Shown here one piece after another: positions 7,896 to 15,404 of a DNA stretch of 20,088 bases (positions are counted from its first letter, which is position 1; every line of letters begins with the position of its first letter). The notes under the pieces are model-generated. The model worked only from the letters and a program-made list of their open reading frames with translations. It was not told the DNA's origin and did no database searches. Both the position numbers and the translations under genes were made by a program. The stretch is from Alteromonadaceae bacterium UBA2620 (GTDB lineage: Bacteria > Pseudomonadota > Gammaproteobacteria > Enterobacterales > Alteromonadaceae): contig DDJQ01000005.1 of the NCBI GenBank assembly GCA_002339125.1, forward strand, positions 27,463 to 47,550, given 5' to 3'.

Positions 7896-8599
7896 ATTAT
7901 AAGAACGAAACTTTACGCAATGCACTGGCCGCAGAATACGTTTTAGGTACCTTACGCGGCGGTGCACGCCGGCGCTATCAACAACTGATGATGGAAAGCC
8001 AGCTGATTACCGAGACCACCTGGATGTGGGAGCAGTATCTCAACGGATTGGGTCAGAACGTCCAGCCGGTTGAGCCACCAGCATTAGTCTGGCAGGCCAT
8101 TGAACGTCAGTTGGGACTTGCTTATGACTCAGCAGACAGCAATGTGGTGGCAATGCCTGCCGCCAAATCCTCAAGACCTGTGGTATGGCAGGCTATCGCC
8201 GGACTGGCAACGGCAGCAGCAATCATTCTGGCGGTAGTACTGATGCCGGCTACACCACCAGTCAAGGCACCGGTAACGGATATAGCCGTTGTCACCGATG
8301 CCGAAGCAAAACCGCTGTGGCTGATTGAGATCAGCACCTCTACCCTGGCAGTCAGAACTACTGCCAATCTCACGGCCAGAACCGATAAAGACTTCGAGCT
8401 CTGGATGGTCCCCGCCGATGGCGGTGCACCCATTTCGCTGGGTCTGTTACCGGAAGGCGGCCAACTGGCTATCAGCCGCCCGGACTGGTTTGATTTAGCC
8501 GATATTGCCGCCCTGGCGGTTAGTCTTGAACCGAATGGAGGTTCACCATCCGGTGCGCCAACCGAGGTCCTTTATATCGCGCCAATCAGCGCAGTTTAA
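7892..8599 (+). CDS. Anti-sigma factor, RskA family, single-pass membrane protein
   Basis: 235 residues from the ATG that overlaps the sigma stop (ATGA). A GTG 12 nt further upstream, at 7880, is the alternative start. The N-terminal cytosolic part carries the family pattern: AAEYVLGTLRGGARRRYQQL, then a Trp/Glu segment and a PPALVWQAIERQLG block, which together form the sigma-binding domain. One membrane helix follows (about residues 98-118, QAIAGLATAAAIILAVVLMP), then an external domain of about 115 residues ending YIAPISAV, as in RskA-type proteins. This family holds its cognate ECF sigma at the membrane until an envelope signal leads to proteolysis or release. No metal-binding HxxxCxxC (ZAS) motif is visible, so redox sensing through zinc is not supported. 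The signal is unknown. Confidence 0.88.
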   Translation: MNYKNETLRNALAAEYVLGTLRGGARRRYQQLMMESQLITETTWMWEQYLNGLGQNVQPVEPPALVWQAIERQLGLAYDSADSNVVAMPAAKSSRPVVWQAIAGLATAAAIILAVVLMPATPPVKAPVTDIAVVTDAEAKPLWLIEISTSTLAVRTTANLTARTDKDFELWMVPADGGAPISLGLLPEGGQLAISRPDWFDLADIAALAVSLEPNGGSPSGAPTEVLYIAPISAV

Positions 8600-8614
8600 C
8601 CTGCCTTGGTAATG

Positions 8615-8640
8615 GCCCCCGCCCGGGGGCTATTTTTTCT
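8615..8640 (+). terminator. Rho-independent terminator after the anti-sigma gene
   Basis: GCCCCC (8615-8620) pairs with GGGGGC (8625-8630) around a GCCC loop and is followed by TATTTTTTCT. It lies 15 bp after the anti-sigma stop and separates the sigma operon from the DUF4331 operon, which then needs its own promoter. Confidence 0.85.
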
Positions 8641-8704
8641 ATTCGCTCCACAACCGCCCTCAATAAAATAAGAAACAACTTTTATTTATTTTTTTAAATT
8701 ATTT

Positions 8705-8731
8705 TGCATCCACTGCCCTGAGTTAGTCGTT
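8705..8731 (+). promoter_or_regulatory. Candidate ECF promoter P2 (DUF4331 operon)
   Basis: TGCATCCA (8705-8712), 14 nt, then TCGTT (8727-8731): both blocks and the spacing are identical to P1. The intervening 14 nt are mostly different, as expected of a spacer under no constraint. It lies downstream of a terminator and 33 nt before the ATG of the DUF4331 gene, which is preceded by AAGGG. An AT-rich stretch (8670-8704) just upstream could act as an UP-like element. Confidence 0.72.
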
Positions 8732-8764
8732 TGGCTTAGTACACCAACAAAAAAGGGTAACACC

Positions 8765-10342
8765 ATGCAAAAACTACTACTCTCTGTCATGATCGGTAGC
8801 GCACTGGCAGCAACGGCAGTGCAGGCATCCAGTCACCGTGAAGCACCGGGTATCGCTCGTGCACCGGCTCTGGACAGTACCGATTTTTATGCCTTTAACA
8901 GCTACGAAAGTGGCCGTGAGGGCTATGTAACACTTATTGCTAATTACATTCCATTACAAGACGCCTACGGCGGTCCGAATTACTTTGCCATGGATCCGGC
9001 AGCCGAGTACGCCATCCACATTGATAACGATGGCGACGCCATGGAAGACATCAGCTTTACCTTAAAATTTACGCCAATGCTGGCGGCTGATAATCAGGGC
9101 GTGGCGCTGACGGTCGGCCCTGAAGGTAATCAGCGCAGTGTCAAAGTACCGCTCAAAAATGTTGGCCCGGTGAGCGCCGAAGATATGAGCGCGGTTAACT
9201 TTTCTGAGCAGTACTCGCTGATGATGGTAGAAGGAGATATGCGCAGCGGCGCCCGCACCGAAATAATGCCAATGGATGCCATGTATTTTGCCAAGCCACT
9301 CGATTACATTGGCAACAAAACATTTTCCAGCACCGCTGAATACCAGCGCTATGCCAATCAGTATGTTTATGATGTGATGCTGCCCGGCTGCGAAATGCCA
9401 GCCAGAGTGTTTGTAGGCCAGCGCAAGGATCCGTTTGTAGTCAATCTCGGCAAAACCTTCGATTTGGTTAACTATGTGCCAGTGGAGGGTGACAGTATGC
9501 CCGGCGCTGGCGATGGCAGCGGTTTCCCCGGTGGCATTACTCAGTCAGACAGCAATGACGATCTGGCCGATAAAAACGTTACCAGTATTGCCCTTGAAGT
9601 ACCGGCCAACTGCGTAACCGGCGACGGTAACGGCACAATCGGTGCGTGGACCACTGCCAGCCTGCCACAGGCCAGAATACTCAACCCTAACGCCACCTTC
9701 AGTAAACCCGAAGTGCAGGGCGGCGCGATGACTCAGGTGTCTCGTTTGGGTAACCCTCTGGTTAACGAGCTGGTTATTGGTATAGGTGATAAAGATAAGT
9801 TTTCTACCTCACACCCTGTCGACGATGGCCAGTTTGCCGACTATGTCACCCACCCTGCTCTGCCGGAGCTGCTGAGCATCCTGTTCCGTGATGCAGTGAA
9901 TTCCACACTGGGCACCGACATAGACACCCTGGCACCCACTAACTTTCCGCGTACCGATCTGGTCACGGCGTTTTTAACCGGTTTCCCGGGCGTTAATCAA
10001 CTTGCCACGGTCACACCGTCTGAAATGCTACGCCTGAATACCGCCATACCGGCAACGCCGGCTGCTGAGCAATCCTGGGCCGGGGTAGCAGGCGACGATC
10101 TGGCGGGTTTTCCTAACGGCCGTCGTCCTGGCGATGACGTTGTCGATATCGCTCTGCGCGTAGTCATGGGGCGCCTGTGTTATCCCATCCCGGTGAATGG
10201 TGAGGAAACCGATCTGGGCTTGTGTGACAGCAGTGATGCCAGTGTGGGTAATGTCCCCTTTACTGATGGCGCCCCGCTGGATGCCAGCATGATGGACGCC
10301 AGCTTTCCGTACCTGGCAACCCCACTGCCTGGTTCAGAATAA
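8765..10342 (+). CDS. Secreted DUF4331-domain protein
   Basis: 525 residues with a clear Sec signal peptide (about 1-21, cleavage after AVQA). The mature protein begins SSHREAPGIARAPALDSTDFY, the hallmark opening of DUF4331 proteins, and continues through the family's repeated beta-rich blocks (for example YAIHIDNDGDAMEDISFTLK). An Asp/Gly-rich stretch near 9480-9570 could bind calcium, but this is only suggested by composition. Four cysteines occur, in LPGCEMP, PANCVTG, GRLCYPI and LGLCDSS; disulfides are possible in the periplasm. The biochemical function of DUF4331 is not established. It is the first gene of an operon with its own candidate ECF promoter, followed 11 bp later by a lipoprotein gene with a strong AGGAGG site. 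The neighbourhood points to an envelope-stress or surface role under the linked sigma factor. Confidence 0.85.
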   Translation: MQKLLLSVMIGSALAATAVQASSHREAPGIARAPALDSTDFYAFNSYESGREGYVTLIANYIPLQDAYGGPNYFAMDPAAEYAIHIDNDGDAMEDISFTLKFTPMLAADNQGVALTVGPEGNQRSVKVPLKNVGPVSAEDMSAVNFSEQYSLMMVEGDMRSGARTEIMPMDAMYFAKPLDYIGNKTFSSTAEYQRYANQYVYDVMLPGCEMPARVFVGQRKDPFVVNLGKTFDLVNYVPVEGDSMPGAGDGSGFPGGITQSDSNDDLADKNVTSIALEVPANCVTGDGNGTIGAWTTASLPQARILNPNATFSKPEVQGGAMTQVSRLGNPLVNELVIGIGDKDKFSTSHPVDDGQFADYVTHPALPELLSILFRDAVNSTLGTDIDTLAPTNFPRTDLVTAFLTGFPGVNQLATVTPSEMLRLNTAIPATPAAEQSWAGVAGDDLAGFPNGRRPGDDVVDIALRVVMGRLCYPIPVNGEETDLGLCDSSDASVGNVPFTDGAPLDASMMDASFPYLATPLPGSE

Positions 10343-10353
10343 AGGAGGCTGTA

Positions 10354-10848
10354 ATGAATAAGTTCATACCCATATGCGCCCTGAGCATCGCGCTGACTGG
10401 CTGCTTCGATAGCGATAACAAAGACAGTTACGACGATATTAACCAGGCGCCGGTAGCCAACGATCTGGATATCACTACGCAGACCGAAACACCGGTTACC
10501 GACATGCTGACGGCCACCGATGCCGATGGTGATGGCCTGACTTACGCACTGTCCGGCGAACCCGCCTTGGGCAGCGTTACCGTAACAGATAGCGGGGAGT
10601 TTACTTACACTCCCAATGCAGAAGTCACCGGCACCGATAGCTTTTCGTTTACGGTGTCCGATGGCACCGCTTTCGCGGTGACCGGTAACGTATTGATTAC
10701 CATTGAAGCACTTGAGGTACCGGTATCTACAGCGGTGCGATCAGCGTTTAATCAGAACGCAGGTGATACGCCAATAGCGGTAAATGGCCGACTCTATATT
10801 CAGGATACAACCAATCCTGCTGAGTTTGACGATTTACTCAACAATTAA
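10354..10848 (+). CDS. Small lipoprotein with one cadherin/Ig-like (VCBS-type) domain
   Basis: 164 residues. The signal ends in lipobox LTGC with C17; the next residue is Phe, consistent with outer-membrane sorting. After a short acidic linker comes a single domain (about 31-115) with the repeat signature of bacterial cadherin-like/VCBS/Ig modules: NQAPVANDLDITT, DADGDGLTYALSG, GEFTYTPNAEVTGTDSFSFT and VSDG. The DADGDG segment is a likely Ca2+ site. Such modules usually occur in long adhesin arrays; a single copy on a lipid anchor is unusual. The tail (about 120-164) is unlike the domain, contains NGRLYIQDTTNPAEFDDLLNN, and has no recognised fold. AGGAGG before the ATG is a strong ribosome site. 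It is presumably co-expressed with the DUF4331 protein and may hold it or another partner at the outer membrane, which is inference. Confidence 0.78.
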   Translation: MNKFIPICALSIALTGCFDSDNKDSYDDINQAPVANDLDITTQTETPVTDMLTATDADGDGLTYALSGEPALGSVTVTDSGEFTYTPNAEVTGTDSFSFTVSDGTAFAVTGNVLITIEALEVPVSTAVRSAFNQNAGDTPIAVNGRLYIQDTTNPAEFDDLLNN

Positions 10849-10887
10849 ACCGCAAGCCAGGGACGGCGACCTTTAAGGAGCAGTGAT

Positions 10888-11940
10888 ATGAAACGCATTT
10901 TCCCCATCAGCCTGACACTCACCGGACTACTCACCGCCTCGCTAGTCACCTTTATAGCGCTGGCTCTGCTTGGTATAAAACAAGCCGTAGCCCACACTTA
11001 TCATAGCCACAAACCGGTAAAACCGGTAACCATGACCGCCGAACAAATGAGTGAACTGGTAAATCAAAGCACTCGCCCCGACTTCAATGAGCAAGACCTG
11101 GCGCCGGTCATGGCGACGTTGGAATCATTGGCAGAAGCAGATCGCATTACCCATCAGGAGCGTCTGGTTTATGCCCGCCTGCTACAACATCAACACAAGT
11201 TTGCTGATGCGCTGGCAGAGCTTGATACGCTGCTGGCAGAGCGCCCTGACCAACCCTCGGCGTTATTATTACAGGCAAATGTTCACCTTAATCAGGGGCA
11301 GCCTGCACTGGCAAGGCAAACCTGCTTACAACTCATGGGCAAAACTTCAGAACTGGTCATGGCGACCTGTTTACTGGAGGCCAACATGCAGCTGTCGCCA
11401 TCGACCGAGTATTATTTGCAGTTACGCAACATTAGCGAGAAGTTTCCGGCGGAATCACCCCAGATAGCATTGTGGGTTAACGAGGTCCTGGCCGACCTGG
11501 CATTGTTTGCTAATCAGCCTGGTACTGCGATTAAGCATATTGAGCAGCAACCCGACAGCGAATGGCCGATCAGTAGCTGGGTTGCCTGGTCGAAAGCCAA
11601 GCTGGCCCTGCAGCAAGGCAATGACATACTGGTCCGGCTGGCCCCTGAAATAGCGAATAATCCGGCCCCTAACGACAGCGCGCTACTCTATCTGGCGCTT
11701 GGAGAACAACAAACCGGCGAGAGGAAAAAATGGACAGCGGCCATGGCCCAGCGGGTATTTATTCGTGAACAACGTGGCGATACCACTCATGCTGCTGAAG
11801 TGGCGCTTTATTACCTGCACCTCGCGGCTGAACCCCAGCAAGCACTGCACTGGGCCAATATTAACTGGCAACAGGCTAAATCATTTAATGATCAACAACT
11901 GCTCAGCAAAATTCGCCAGCTTGCAGCAGCAGAGGGCTAA
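10888..11940 (+). CDS. Membrane-anchored TPR protein
   Basis: 350 residues. An N-terminal membrane helix or uncleaved signal (about 8-30, LTLTGLLTASLVTFIALALL) is followed by a His/Lys-rich stretch (AHTYHSHKPVKP) and then a helical domain of TPR type. Readable repeat units include RLVYARLLQHQHKFADALAE, LDTLLAERPDQPSALLLQAN and VHLNQGQPALARQTCLQLM (about 92-150), with further degenerate helices to the end. TPR domains mediate protein contacts; here the domain would face the periplasm. AAGGAG 6-7 nt before the ATG supports the start. It lies 39 bp after the lipoprotein gene and is probably the last gene of the DUF4331 unit. Its stop overlaps the convergent MBL-fold gene by 4 bp, leaving no room for an intergenic terminator. 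Specific role unknown. Confidence 0.78.
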   Translation: MKRIFPISLTLTGLLTASLVTFIALALLGIKQAVAHTYHSHKPVKPVTMTAEQMSELVNQSTRPDFNEQDLAPVMATLESLAEADRITHQERLVYARLLQHQHKFADALAELDTLLAERPDQPSALLLQANVHLNQGQPALARQTCLQLMGKTSELVMATCLLEANMQLSPSTEYYLQLRNISEKFPAESPQIALWVNEVLADLALFANQPGTAIKHIEQQPDSEWPISSWVAWSKAKLALQQGNDILVRLAPEIANNPAPNDSALLYLALGEQQTGERKKWTAAMAQRVFIREQRGDTTHAAEVALYYLHLAAEPQQALHWANINWQQAKSFNDQQLLSKIRQLAAAEG

Positions 11941-12956
11941 CCGTTTTCACAGGTCTGGTAACGATAAACGCCTTGCTCATCGCACTGGCGGGTTACCAGC
12001 CCTGTTTTTAACAGATGATTGAGGTGAGCCAGGCCTTCTGCCAACGCAAAAAACAACATCTGCCCGCTTAACTTTCGTTTATAGAGTACCGGCAGGCATG
12101 CCATTAGTGAGCGCGGCGTTTTACAATGCGCCAGCAACCTGTCGAGCAATGCCTGGTGATGCCCTGCTAATTCATCGCAGCGAGTATGCAAGCCAGTATA
12201 AGGTTGGTTGTGAGCAGGGAGCACCAGCGTATCTGCCGGTAACTGTTTGAGCTGATCTAAACTTTGCAAATATTCGGTTAACGGCTGGGCTTCGGGCTCG
12301 CGACTATAGACACCAATATTAGGCGAAATATAGGGCAGGATCTGGTCACCGCCAATTAACAGATTGGCCTCGGCATCAAACAGGCAAACGTGCTCCGGCG
12401 AATGACCGCCATAAGTCAGGATCTGCCATTGCCGGTTACCGATACGCAATGACTTACCCGCCTGTAAGCGCCGGTACGCCAAAGGGATAGGCGCCACAGA
12501 GTCAACGTATTTACTATGATCGCTGACATAGCTTTGTGCCTCGGCCAGGCTCAAGCCTGCCCGCACAAAATAATCCACTTCCACCGAGGTATCCGCGCCC
12601 GGGTAGGGAGAGAAATAAGCAATAGCGCCGTAATACTCCAGCGCGCTCATATACAGCGGCACTTTATAGGTCTGACACAGCCAGCCAACTAACCCGCAAT
12701 GGTCCGGATGCATATGGGTAGCAATTACACCTGCAACCGGCTTACCCAGGGCGCCCAGCACCTGCTGCCAGATAGCCTTACTGCGCTCACTTTGCACGCC
12801 GGTATCCACCACATAAAGCCCCTCATCGGCTTCCAGTATGTACAGGTTGATGTGGTCGAGGGCAAAAGGCAGCGGCATACGAAGCCAGTAGACGCCGGCG
12901 GCGACCTCGCAAAAGTTGCCCGAGGCTGGTATCGAATGGGTACTTGGCGTTATCAT
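11937..12956 (-). CDS. MBL-fold metallo-hydrolase, LACTB2-like with C-terminal winged helix
   Basis: 339 residues from ATG 12956; an in-frame TTG at 12977 would add 7 residues (residue numbers below use that 346-residue form). Metallo-beta-lactamase motifs appear in order: THMHPDH (87-93), then GGHSPEH, GGDQILP and PAHNQPY, giving a complete two-metal site. The C-terminal ~75 residues (HHQALLDRLLAHC to the end) look like the winged-helix extension found in LACTB2-type hydrolases. Members act on varied esters, thioesters or RNA, so the substrate cannot be named. No clear ribosome site precedes either start. A TATAGT -10-like block near 12988-12993 on this strand sits in the short divergent gap shared with polB. 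It is convergent with the TPR gene, the two stops overlapping by 4 bp. Confidence 0.85.
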   Translation of the reverse strand: MITPSTHSIPASGNFCEVAAGVYWLRMPLPFALDHINLYILEADEGLYVVDTGVQSERSKAIWQQVLGALGKPVAGVIATHMHPDHCGLVGWLCQTYKVPLYMSALEYYGAIAYFSPYPGADTSVEVDYFVRAGLSLAEAQSYVSDHSKYVDSVAPIPLAYRRLQAGKSLRIGNRQWQILTYGGHSPEHVCLFDAEANLLIGGDQILPYISPNIGVYSREPEAQPLTEYLQSLDQLKQLPADTLVLPAHNQPYTGLHTRCDELAGHHQALLDRLLAHCKTPRSLMACLPVLYKRKLSGQMLFFALAEGLAHLNHLLKTGLVTRQCDEQGVYRYQTCENG

Positions 12957-13041
12957 TAGGACTACAACATTAAACAAATCTGCGTTTACTATACCATTGC
13001 CATTTCATGACTTCTGCCACTGTGCGTTAGATTTACCGGGC

Positions 13042-13052
13042 TATACTATAAA
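13042..13052 (+). promoter_or_regulatory. Candidate -10 element abutting the polB start codon
   Basis: TATACT (13042-13047), followed by ATAAA, directly precedes the ATG at 13053. No Shine-Dalgarno sequence is present. If this is the -10 box, transcription would begin at or next to the ATG, giving a leaderless mRNA. No good -35 and no CTGT-N8-ACAG LexA box was found upstream. Confidence 0.35.
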
Positions 13053-15404
13053 ATGACGACCACGTTAACCGGTCAGGGCATGGTGCTAACCGCCAGAGTG
13101 CTGCCAAAGGGCGCTCAACAAGCCCTCGAAATCTGGCTTGCCACTGAACAAGGGCCGGTCAAGCTCATTACGCCGGTGCAACCGGCCACCTGTTTTGTGA
13201 CGCAAAGTGCGGCCGCAAAGGTTACTGCAATCAGTCAGGCCCAGCAGTTAAAAGCCAGCCTCAAAAATCTGCCGCTTAATACCTTCGCGCATGAGCCGGT
13301 AAGCGTTATAAAGTGCCCGCAGGACAGGCAGTTACATATCCTCAGACGCCACTGTGAAGAACAAGGCGTGACGCTCTTCGAGGCGGATATCAAAACCCCG
13401 GATCGCTTTTTTATGGAGCGGTTTATTACCAGCGGTGTGCACTACAAGGGCATCGCTCACCAGCATAACAATACGGTGACCGAGGCTCGCCTAAAACCGT
13501 CGGAATATCGCTGCGATCTGAGCGCCTTTTCCTTTGATATAGAATGCGACGAACATGGCCATTTATATTCCATCGGTATCGCTTCCCCGACGTTAAATGT
13601 TGTGCTGATGATTGGCGAGCCTGAAGACGCTGAGTTGCCTTTCAAAATAATCTGGTGCGCAAACGAAACCGCGTTGTTAACCGAATTTATCAGGCTCATC
13701 CAGCACCACGACCCGGACTTACTGATTGGCTGGAACATTAAACAATTCGACCTGCCGGTATTGCATGATGCGGCGACCCGCTGCGGCCTTAAGCTTGCAC
13801 TCGGGCGTCAACACAGCAATGTGGATATTAAAGTATTCGATGATAACCGGGCTTTGGTGGATGTCCCCGGGCGCGCTGTAATTGATGGCATTGAAGGACT
13901 GAAAACCATGACCTTTCAGTTTGATTCTTTTGCCCTGGATAACGTTGCCAGCGAATTACTCGGTAAACGTAAACTCATCGATGATCCGGACAAGCTCGGC
14001 GCCATAAAAAAGCTCTTTATCCACGACAAATTAGCGCTGGCAAAGTATAACTTTGAAGACTGCGTACTGGTTAATGACATTGCCGAACAGGTGCGGCTGA
14101 TTGATTTTCTTATTTTGCGCAGTGAATTAACCGGCCTGCGCCTTGGCCGCCCCGGCGGCTCGGTTGCCTCATTCATTAATTTATACCTGCCCAAGTTACA
14201 CCGGGCAGGCTACATTTCGCCCAACCGTCCGGCGGACGGCGGCCTGGCCAGCCCAGGCGGTTATGTGATGAGCTCCAAACCCGGACTCTATCAGAATGTG
14301 CTGGTACTGGACTTCAAGAGCCTGTACCCCTCAATAATACGGACCTTCAAAATCGACCCTTTAGGGTTAGTAGAGGGACTTAAATCGCCCGAAACCGCCA
14401 TTCCCGGCTTCAAAGGCGCCAGCTTTCACCGCAGCCAGCATTTTCTGCCGGATATTATTACCAACCTCTGGCAGCAGCGCGACGAAGCCAAGCGCCAACA
14501 GGATAAGCCCCGCTCCCAGGCCATCAAAATTCTGATGAATTCCTTTTACGGGGTGCTTGGCAGTGGTGGTTGCCCTTTTTATGACCCGCGGCTGGCCAGC
14601 TCCATTACCATGCGTGGCCACGAGATTATGCAGTTAACCGCCGAGTGGATCAAAGCATCGGGTTATGACGTGATCTACGGCGATACCGACTCCACGTTTG
14701 TCCATATCGCGGATAACGTATCCGCAGAGCAGGCGTGGAACATTGGCAAACAATTAGAACAGGACATTAACCAGCGCTGGCAGCAACGCATCGCCGAGGA
14801 GTTTGATTTAACCTGCGAACTGGAAATCGAGTTTGAAACCCACTATGAGCGCTTTTTTATGCCCACGATTCGTGGCTCTGAAGCGGGCAGCAAAAAGCGC
14901 TACGCCGGTTTAATTCGCCGTGAGGGTAAAACTGAGCTGGTGTTTAAGGGGCTGGAAAACGTGCGTTCAGACTGGACCCAACTGGCCAAGGATTTTCAGC
15001 TCGAACTCTACACCCGGATCTTTAACGACCAGCCGGTTGATGATTATGTTATGACGATCATCAGTGGCATTAAGCAGGGCGAGTTTGACGATGGCCTGGT
15101 GTATACCAAACAATTACGCAAGCCCTTAAAGGAGTACACCAAAACGGCACCGCCTCATGTTAAAGCTGCGCGCCATGCCGATGAAGAAAATGCCCGCACA
15201 GGCAAACCATTACGCTACCAGAAGCGCACTAAAATTCGTTACGTAATGACCACCACGGGCCCGCAGGTGGTTGAATATTGCCGTCAGCCGTTGGATTACG
15301 ACCACTATATAGAAAAGCAAATCCGGCCAATCGCCGACAGTATTCTGCCAGCCATTGGCGGTGATTTTGAGTCGCTGGCCAGCCAGCAACTAGGGCTTTT
15401 TTAA
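13053..15404 (+). CDS. polB: DNA polymerase II, family B
   Basis: 783 residues, the same length as E. coli Pol II, ending in QQLGLF as that enzyme does. The exonuclease site shows FDIECDEHG (D162, E164), LIGWNIKQFDLP and YNFEDCVLV; the polymerase site shows DFKSLYPSIIRTF (D420), KILMNSFYGVLG and YGDTDST (542-548). All catalytic carboxylates are present, so it should be an active proofreading polymerase. In E. coli this enzyme restarts stalled forks and bypasses lesions and is SOS-induced through LexA; no LexA box is visible here. A second in-frame ATG lies at 13080, but the family normally has the residues before it. The gene is divergent from the MBL-fold gene and convergent with the CoA-transferase gene (4-bp overlap of stops). 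Confidence 0.96.
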   Translation: MTTTLTGQGMVLTARVLPKGAQQALEIWLATEQGPVKLITPVQPATCFVTQSAAAKVTAISQAQQLKASLKNLPLNTFAHEPVSVIKCPQDRQLHILRRHCEEQGVTLFEADIKTPDRFFMERFITSGVHYKGIAHQHNNTVTEARLKPSEYRCDLSAFSFDIECDEHGHLYSIGIASPTLNVVLMIGEPEDAELPFKIIWCANETALLTEFIRLIQHHDPDLLIGWNIKQFDLPVLHDAATRCGLKLALGRQHSNVDIKVFDDNRALVDVPGRAVIDGIEGLKTMTFQFDSFALDNVASELLGKRKLIDDPDKLGAIKKLFIHDKLALAKYNFEDCVLVNDIAEQVRLIDFLILRSELTGLRLGRPGGSVASFINLYLPKLHRAGYISPNRPADGGLASPGGYVMSSKPGLYQNVLVLDFKSLYPSIIRTFKIDPLGLVEGLKSPETAIPGFKGASFHRSQHFLPDIITNLWQQRDEAKRQQDKPRSQAIKILMNSFYGVLGSGGCPFYDPRLASSITMRGHEIMQLTAEWIKASGYDVIYGDTDSTFVHIADNVSAEQAWNIGKQLEQDINQRWQQRIAEEFDLTCELEIEFETHYERFFMPTIRGSEAGSKKRYAGLIRREGKTELVFKGLENVRSDWTQLAKDFQLELYTRIFNDQPVDDYVMTIISGIKQGEFDDGLVYTKQLRKPLKEYTKTAPPHVKAARHADEENARTGKPLRYQKRTKIRYVMTTTGPQVVEYCRQPLDYDHYIEKQIRPIADSILPAIGGDFESLASQQLGLF

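Noticed and set aside
7892..8599. Zinc-binding (ZAS) redox-sensing anti-sigma
   Set aside because: No HxxxCxxC motif and no suitable cysteines; the RskA-like layout fits better.
12961..13053. LexA operator before polB
   Set aside because: No CTGT-N8-ACAG or close variant is present; the CTGT near 13020 has no matching second half.
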